From Stigmatella aurantiaca DW4/3-1 (GTDB taxonomy: Bacteria > Myxococcota > Myxococcia > Myxococcales > Myxococcaceae), in NCBI RefSeq assembly GCF_000165485.1, contig NC_014623.1:763501-827500 (forward strand): a stretch of 64,000 nucleotides of DNA. Direction: 5' to 3'. Made by a program: the position numbers and the translations under genes. Position 1 is the first letter of the stretch, and every line of letters begins with the position of its first letter. Shown here piece after piece: positions 59,683-64,000 of this stretch. A model generated the notes under the pieces. The model was not told where the DNA came from. It saw only the letters and a list, made by a program, of their open reading frames with translations, and ran no database searches.

Positions 59683-62376
59683 ATGTCTTCTTCTCTCCTT
59701 GTCTCCATGACCGAGGCCGGCGACCCGGGCCAGGTCGGCCAGAAGTTCGCGCGCCAGCAGCGACTGGCCCAGCAGGGCTTCCCGGTCCCCGAGTTCTTCT
59801 GCCTCACCACCGGGATGTTCCAGCAGGTGTCCTGGCCCATCCTCCCCACCATCGAACAGCTCACCGCCACGGTGGACCGGACCTCCCAGCAGGACGTGAG
59901 GCGCGTCGCTGGTGACATCGAACGGCTCTTCCTGGAGGTCCCGCTGGGCACCGGGCGCGAGGCGTCCATCCTGGAGGCGTTCGATCGCACCTTCGGCGCG
60001 GAGGCCACGGTGGCGGTGCGAGCCTCCGTCGTGGGCCGTTCCCTGGCGGAGAGCGAGGACTCGGAGATCGATCCCTTCGCGGGCGTGAGCTCGACGTTTC
60101 TCTACGTCAAGCGCGGGCTGTTGCTCGACCGGATCCGCCGCTGCTGGGCGTCGGGGTTCACGCCCGAGGGACTGATTTACCGCCTGGCCCAGGGGCGCGA
60201 TCTGCGCGGGCTCACCGTGGCGGTAGGCGTCCAGCGAATGATTCCAGGGCGCCGCTCATTCGTGGCCTTCACGTGTGACCCGAAGACGACGGAGCGCAAG
60301 ACGCTCATCGTCGCGGGCCACGGGATTGGCGAGGGCGTTGTGCAGGAGAAGGTCGGCGTCGACCACTACTTCCTCCATCCCCAGACGGGCCGCATCGACC
60401 GGGAGATCGGGCACAAGGCGGAGATGCTATGCGAGAACCCCGTGCCCGGCGGGGAGCTGCTTTGCCTCCCCGTGCCGGAGTCCCAGCAGGATGCGCCCTG
60501 CCTGTCGGACGCGGAAATCCAGCGGCTGGGAGCACTGGCGCGGGACATCGAACGCACCTTTGGCGTTCCTCAGGACATCGAGGGCACCTTCACGGAGGAC
60601 GGGACGCTCCACGTCCTCCAGTCGCGGCCCATCGCCTTCGACTTCCGGAAGATTCGTGTGTGGAGTTGCGCCAACGTTTCGGAGAGCTTCCCGGGCGTCA
60701 CCACGCCGCTGACGTACTCGCTCGCCAGCCACTTCTACGAGGTCATCTTCTACGACTTCCAGCGCCGCCTGTGGGGGGCGGACGCACGGACCCTGCATGA
60801 CCACGGCTCTGCCTTCCAGAACATGCTGGGCTTCATCGATGGACGCGTCTACCACTCGCTGTCGGACCTGATGCACGTCAACGGCATCAACCCCATTGCC
60901 GCGCCCTTCATGAGGGACTTGGAGGACGTGCTTCAGCTGGACGCCTCGCTGTTCATCCGGTTGCCCGGCCACCGCGACAGCTTCCCTGACACCGCCCGGT
61001 ACGCGTTCGCCGTGGGGCGTGCGGTCGCGGGGGCACTGAACACCACCGCATGGTTCCAGCACGACTTCGGCGCGTATGAGCAATGGTGGAAGCGGACGCT
61101 CGCCGGGCTGCGGGCCTTGGCCCCGGAGCATGAGGATCCGCTGGTTCTCATCCACCACTTCCGGCGAGTCTGGACGGGGGTGGGGAACTGGTGGGGCCTG
61201 ACACTCATCAACCACTGGTACATCAACACGTACTACGGCCTGGCGCGCCGGCTGCTGCTCAAGTGGACCGGGGAGGACCCGAGCGCGCTGCTTGTCGGAC
61301 TGCTCTGCGGCGCCCGGCCGGATGCGAGCACGCACGCGCTCCTCTCCGCGGTGGCACTCGCGGAAGCTGTGCGTGCGGACCGTACGCTGTCAAAGCTCTT
61401 CGCGAAGGACGAGGCGGAGGTGGTGTGGCAGAAGATCGATGCCGGCGAAGTCCCCGCTGCGTTCGCCCAGGCGTTCCGCGAACACCTGCATGAGTACGGA
61501 GACCGGGGCGTCCAGGAGCTGAACGTGGAGCGCCCGAACCTGCGGGAGACCCCGTGGGAGCTGGTGCGCATCGTCCAGTCCTATGCGCGCACGTCGGTGA
61601 CCCGGGAGGAATTGAGGACGTCCGACAAGGCTCGGCGCACGGAGGCGGAAGCCCGGTTGCGGCAACTCCTGAAGGGACAGCCGCTGCGCAGGTTCGCGCT
61701 CGAGCCGTTGCTGGAGCGGCTGCGCACGGTGATTGGCCTGCGGGAAGACAGCCGGTTCTGGCGCGGTCAGCTCTTTGGCTTCAGCAAGCGCGTGTTCTCG
61801 GCGCTGGGGCAGCGGATGGCGGAGCGGGGCGTCCTCGATGCGCCGTTGGACGTGCACTGCCTCACGATGCGGGAGGTGCTGGACCACTTCGAGGGCCGGG
61901 GCGTCACCCGGCGTCTGGGCGAGCTCGCGCGGCTGCGCCGGCAGGAGCACCTGGACAATCAGGAGCGCCAGCCCCCCCGGGACTTCACCACCGTGGGCAG
62001 CGTGGTGGACGGCATTCCCCGAGTGGTCGAGACCGTGAGCGGCGGCGATGCCTCCCTGTTCAAGGGAATCGGTTCGAGCGCGGGCATCGTGGAGGGCTTC
62101 GCGCGCATCGTGAAGGATCCGGGCGCGGTGGGAACGCTGGGCAAGGAGGACATCCTCATCGCGAAGGAGACGGACCCCGGCTGGTTGTTCCTGATGCTGG
62201 CCTCTGGAGGCATCGTGGTGGAGCGGGGGAGCATGCTCTCGCACACGGCCATCGCAGGCCGGAAGTTCGGCATCCCCACAGTGGTGGGGGTGGCCCATGC
62301 GACGTCACGCATCCCGGACGGTGCGCGGGTGCGGGTGGACGGCACGACGGGAACGGTCACCCTGGTCGCGGCATGA
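59683..62376 (+). CDS. PEP-synthase/rifampicin-phosphotransferase-like dikinase
   Basis: A ~897-aa three-part enzyme. An N-terminal PPDK-type ATP-grasp domain (about 1-320) has VAVRASVVGRSLAESEDSEI then FAGVSSTFLYV, and ends LHVLQSRPI. A large helical middle follows (about 330-770). A C-terminal swivelling phosphohistidine domain has H854 in GSMLSHTAIAGRKFGIPTVV. The order matches rifampicin phosphotransferase (RPH) and the related condensing enzyme PigC of prodigiosin synthesis. It would activate or phosphorylate a pathway intermediate. The small gap from the epimerase and the ATGA overlap with UbiA place it in the operon. Confidence 0.88.
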   Translation: MSSSLLVSMTEAGDPGQVGQKFARQQRLAQQGFPVPEFFCLTTGMFQQVSWPILPTIEQLTATVDRTSQQDVRRVAGDIERLFLEVPLGTGREASILEAFDRTFGAEATVAVRASVVGRSLAESEDSEIDPFAGVSSTFLYVKRGLLLDRIRRCWASGFTPEGLIYRLAQGRDLRGLTVAVGVQRMIPGRRSFVAFTCDPKTTERKTLIVAGHGIGEGVVQEKVGVDHYFLHPQTGRIDREIGHKAEMLCENPVPGGELLCLPVPESQQDAPCLSDAEIQRLGALARDIERTFGVPQDIEGTFTEDGTLHVLQSRPIAFDFRKIRVWSCANVSESFPGVTTPLTYSLASHFYEVIFYDFQRRLWGADARTLHDHGSAFQNMLGFIDGRVYHSLSDLMHVNGINPIAAPFMRDLEDVLQLDASLFIRLPGHRDSFPDTARYAFAVGRAVAGALNTTAWFQHDFGAYEQWWKRTLAGLRALAPEHEDPLVLIHHFRRVWTGVGNWWGLTLINHWYINTYYGLARRLLLKWTGEDPSALLVGLLCGARPDASTHALLSAVALAEAVRADRTLSKLFAKDEAEVVWQKIDAGEVPAAFAQAFREHLHEYGDRGVQELNVERPNLRETPWELVRIVQSYARTSVTREELRTSDKARRTEAEARLRQLLKGQPLRRFALEPLLERLRTVIGLREDSRFWRGQLFGFSKRVFSALGQRMAERGVLDAPLDVHCLTMREVLDHFEGRGVTRRLGELARLRRQEHLDNQERQPPRDFTTVGSVVDGIPRVVETVSGGDASLFKGIGSSAGIVEGFARIVKDPGAVGTLGKEDILIAKETDPGWLFLMLASGGIVVERGSMLSHTAIAGRKFGIPTVVGVAHATSRIPDGARVRVDGTTGTVTLVAA

Positions 62377-63299
62377 CGATGGCTTGGATGTCTCGATGCA
62401 AGGCTGTCCTGCGTTTCTCCCTGCAGCGCTACCCACCCCTGGTGTATGGGGTGGGCTTCACGCTCTGGGCGCTGGGGCTCGATGGCCTCTTTCAGCGGCT
62501 CGATGGGCAGGCCTTCACGCTGTCATGGGACTTGCTGCGCGTGGCGGGGAGCGTGGCGGGCGTAGGGTACTTCATGCGCATCGTGGATGAGTTGCGCGAC
62601 TACGGCTACGACCAGGTTCACAACCCTGATCGGGGGTTGGTGCGCGGCGACGTCAGCTTCGGGGACCTATACGGCGCGCTCACGGTGTGCGCGGTCGTCC
62701 TGATCGCGGTGAACCTGCCGGTGTCGTGGCCACGGGCACTCATCCTCCTGGGCATCATGGGCTACAGCCTGTTCCTCTGGTGGCTGGAGCAGAACAGCGC
62801 GGTCTACCAGCGGAGCATGTTCCTGAGCATCGGCGTGGCCATCCAGCTGCACGTGGGCCAGGGGCTCTACGTCTGGGTATCCCACGCTGAGCGCACCGAG
62901 AGGCCCCTGGATGGGCGAGGGATGCTCGCCGTGCTGGGGCTCGTCTGCATCTACCTGCACTGGGAGGTCATGCGGAAGACGGCCTGGCCTGGGTCCACGA
63001 AGCCAGGAGAGAAGCTGTATTCCGATGAGGGGGGGCCCGTGGCGAGCTGCCTGATTGGTTTCATCTGGGCCGCCGGGGCGGTGGGGCTGTTGCTGGGCCT
63101 GACCAGGCCCTGGAGCGCGGAAACACTCGCGCAGGGAACGGCCTGGCTCTTTCTGCTTCCCGGGGTGCTGGGCGTCCTCAATGGGGTCTTGTTCTTCAAG
63201 AACCGGAGCCCGAGGAGCCGCTCAGGACGGCTCGCGGCAATCAGCTATCTCACGTTCCTCTTCACCGTGCTCTTGTATGGCTTCACGGGGAGGGCATGA
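62373..63299 (+). CDS. UbiA-family prenyltransferase-like membrane protein
   Basis: This 308-aa protein has about eight hydrophobic helices. Asp-rich motif 1 reads VDELRDYGYD (D72, D76, D80), matching the family N/D-D-x-x-D-x-x-x-D, and a GEKLYSDEGGP segment near 213-223 may serve as motif 2. The enzyme would transfer a prenyl group to an acceptor in the membrane. It is the last gene of the 57.2-63.3 kb operon, overlapping the dikinase stop, and its 3' end overlaps the convergent YD-repeat-like gene by 17 bases. Confidence 0.82.
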   Translation: MTMAWMSRCKAVLRFSLQRYPPLVYGVGFTLWALGLDGLFQRLDGQAFTLSWDLLRVAGSVAGVGYFMRIVDELRDYGYDQVHNPDRGLVRGDVSFGDLYGALTVCAVVLIAVNLPVSWPRALILLGIMGYSLFLWWLEQNSAVYQRSMFLSIGVAIQLHVGQGLYVWVSHAERTERPLDGRGMLAVLGLVCIYLHWEVMRKTAWPGSTKPGEKLYSDEGGPVASCLIGFIWAAGAVGLLLGLTRPWSAETLAQGTAWLFLLPGVLGVLNGVLFFKNRSPRSRSGRLAAISYLTFLFTVLLYGFTGRA

Positions 63300-64000
63300 G
63301 GTGAGCCCCTGAGCAGACATACTCATACAAGTAGGTGTCCGTCGAGGTCCCGGTCCGGTCTTCCCGGGAAAGGATGCGCCCGTCCTCGGCATAGTGGTAC
63401 GCGGAGACGGTCTGTGATTCCTGCCAGTCCGTGCCCACCTGATTCCGTTCTGACGTGGTGGCCTGGAGCAACCGGCCGTCCTCGCCATACTGGTAACTCA
63501 CCTGGAACTGTTGGCGCGGGGTCTCGAACGCGAAGCTCAAGAGCTCTCCAGAGGGACCATAGGTCCACTTCTCTTCTCTGTCCCCACTGGTGTACCGGAC
63601 GGGCCGCCCCTGGGAGAACTCCTTGAGCCAGGACAGCTTTCCGTTCGACTCGCGGCGGATCTCCACCCGTGTTCCCTCCGTGCTGTAACGGCGTGTCTCC
63701 TGCCACGGGCTGGCAGATGCGCTGGTTCCTTCCACGCGCTCGATGCGGCCTTGGGCGTCCAAGGTGTAGCGGTGCTTTTCAGACACGTAGACGGCGGGAG
63801 AGAGCACGAGGATCTCGGCGCCCACCAATTGGTTCCGGGAGTCCCGTTCCAGAACCATCTCCATTTCCAAGGCGTTGAACTCGTAGCGCCACTGGGTGAA
63901 CTGGCCCTCCGGGGTTCGCGCCCAGCGATCGCTTCGGCTGCTCAGCGATCCGGCCGGGGTGGTGCTGTATCCGGTGAGGCGGTGACAGGCATCGTAGCGG
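63283..64000 (-). CDS. YD-repeat-like secreted or surface protein, C-terminal part
   Basis: The frame is open through the right edge of the window, so only the C-terminal ~238 residues are present. Tyr/Asp/Gly-rich strand repeats resemble YD/RHS-type repeats: RYDACHRLTGYSTT, HRYTLDAQGRIERVEG, EKWTYGPSGELLSF, VSYQYGEDGRLLQATT and SAYHYAEDGRILSRED, ending TDTYLYEYVCSG. No toxin or hyperconserved RHS core is visible in this part. A surface lipoprotein with YD repeats is the likeliest identity. Confidence 0.6.
   Translation of the reverse strand, partial: RYDACHRLTGYSTTPAGSLSSRSDRWARTPEGQFTQWRYEFNALEMEMVLERDSRNQLVGAEILVLSPAVYVSEKHRYTLDAQGRIERVEGTSASASPWQETRRYSTEGTRVEIRRESNGKLSWLKEFSQGRPVRYTSGDREEKWTYGPSGELLSFAFETPRQQFQVSYQYGEDGRLLQATTSERNQVGTDWQESQTVSAYHYAEDGRILSREDRTGTSTDTYLYEYVCSGAHLMPSP

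Noticed and set aside
63283-64000. RHS polymorphic toxin
   Set aside because: YD-like strands are visible but no RHS core motif or toxin C-terminal domain; the protein simply ends, and the N-terminal part is outside the window.

Overview
The window is high-GC DNA with tightly packed genes on both strands and many lipoproteins. It carries family markers typical of myxobacteria: a DUF2378 protein, an SitI3-like immunity protein, kelch and CARDB surface lipoproteins, and eukaryote-like Ser/Thr kinase and KaiC-like signalling genes. I infer a Cystobacterineae myxobacterium (Stigmatella, Cystobacter or Archangium type). This is inferred from gene content only. I see no rRNA, tRNA, CRISPR array or insertion sequence.

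Region 1 (1-13.8 kb) is largely housekeeping and signalling. It holds the end of a phosphoribosyltransferase-like gene, oligoribonuclease, and a minus-strand signalling block (hybrid REC-GAF-GAF histidine kinase, DUF2378 protein, double-RecA KaiC-like ATPase, single-domain response regulator). It also holds an FKBP lipoprotein, a bacterial GRAS-family protein coupled to a CinA/PncC amidase, a STAS-like protein, a HelD-like helicase and a large EF-hand-like membrane protein. A short independent transcription unit follows, with a 22-codon ORF, two hairpins and a terminator.

Region 2 (13.5-24.6 kb) has small secreted proteins and lipoproteins, including an EF-hand lipoprotein. A probable defence-type island sits inside it: a DUF262 (GmrS-like) protein overlapping a HipA-family kinase, and, divergently, a 752-aa helical protein with a putative PD-(D/E)XK nuclease-like C-terminus. 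Beta-propeller and CARDB lipoproteins follow.

Region 3 (24.7-40 kb) is mostly ordinary metabolism and envelope: FKBP, aldo/keto reductase, a dienelactone-hydrolase-like protein without its nucleophile, a cysteine-less glutaredoxin-fold protein, a CAP-domain lipoprotein, an R3H/SpoIIIAA-like ATPase, a HAD 5'-nucleotidase, SEC-C-tagged methionine aminopeptidase, a YcaC-like isochorismatase and a secreted GH92 mannosidase.

Region 4 (40.2-42.6 kb) is a small hypervariable patch. It has an SitI3-like immunity gene, the stump of its upstream partner, a remnant of an NTF2/SnoaL-like gene, and a stand-alone SIR2-domain gene of the anti-phage type. Region 5 (42.6-48 kb) has an SDR, a C39-type cysteine peptidase, a GntR regulator and a membrane Ser/Thr kinase.

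Region 6 (48-54 kb) is a minus-strand operon of CotH kinase, VTC polyphosphate polymerase, porin, a dTMP kinase fused to a nine-unit ~27-residue repeat domain, and a DUF4956 membrane protein. This is a known CotH/VTC/DUF4956 association with an unusual kinase fusion added.

Region 7 (57.2-63.3 kb) is the most striking. Five overlapping or closely spaced plus-strand genes encode an AfsA-family (gamma-butyrolactone synthase-like) protein, an isoprenylcysteine-methyltransferase-like membrane enzyme, a degenerate NAD-epimerase, a PEP-synthase/rifampicin-phosphotransferase-like dikinase and a UbiA-like prenyltransferase. A 9-bp inverted repeat straddles the ribosome-binding site of the first gene. 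I propose this as a candidate undescribed small-molecule (signal or prenylated lipid) pathway. The window ends inside a YD-repeat-like gene.
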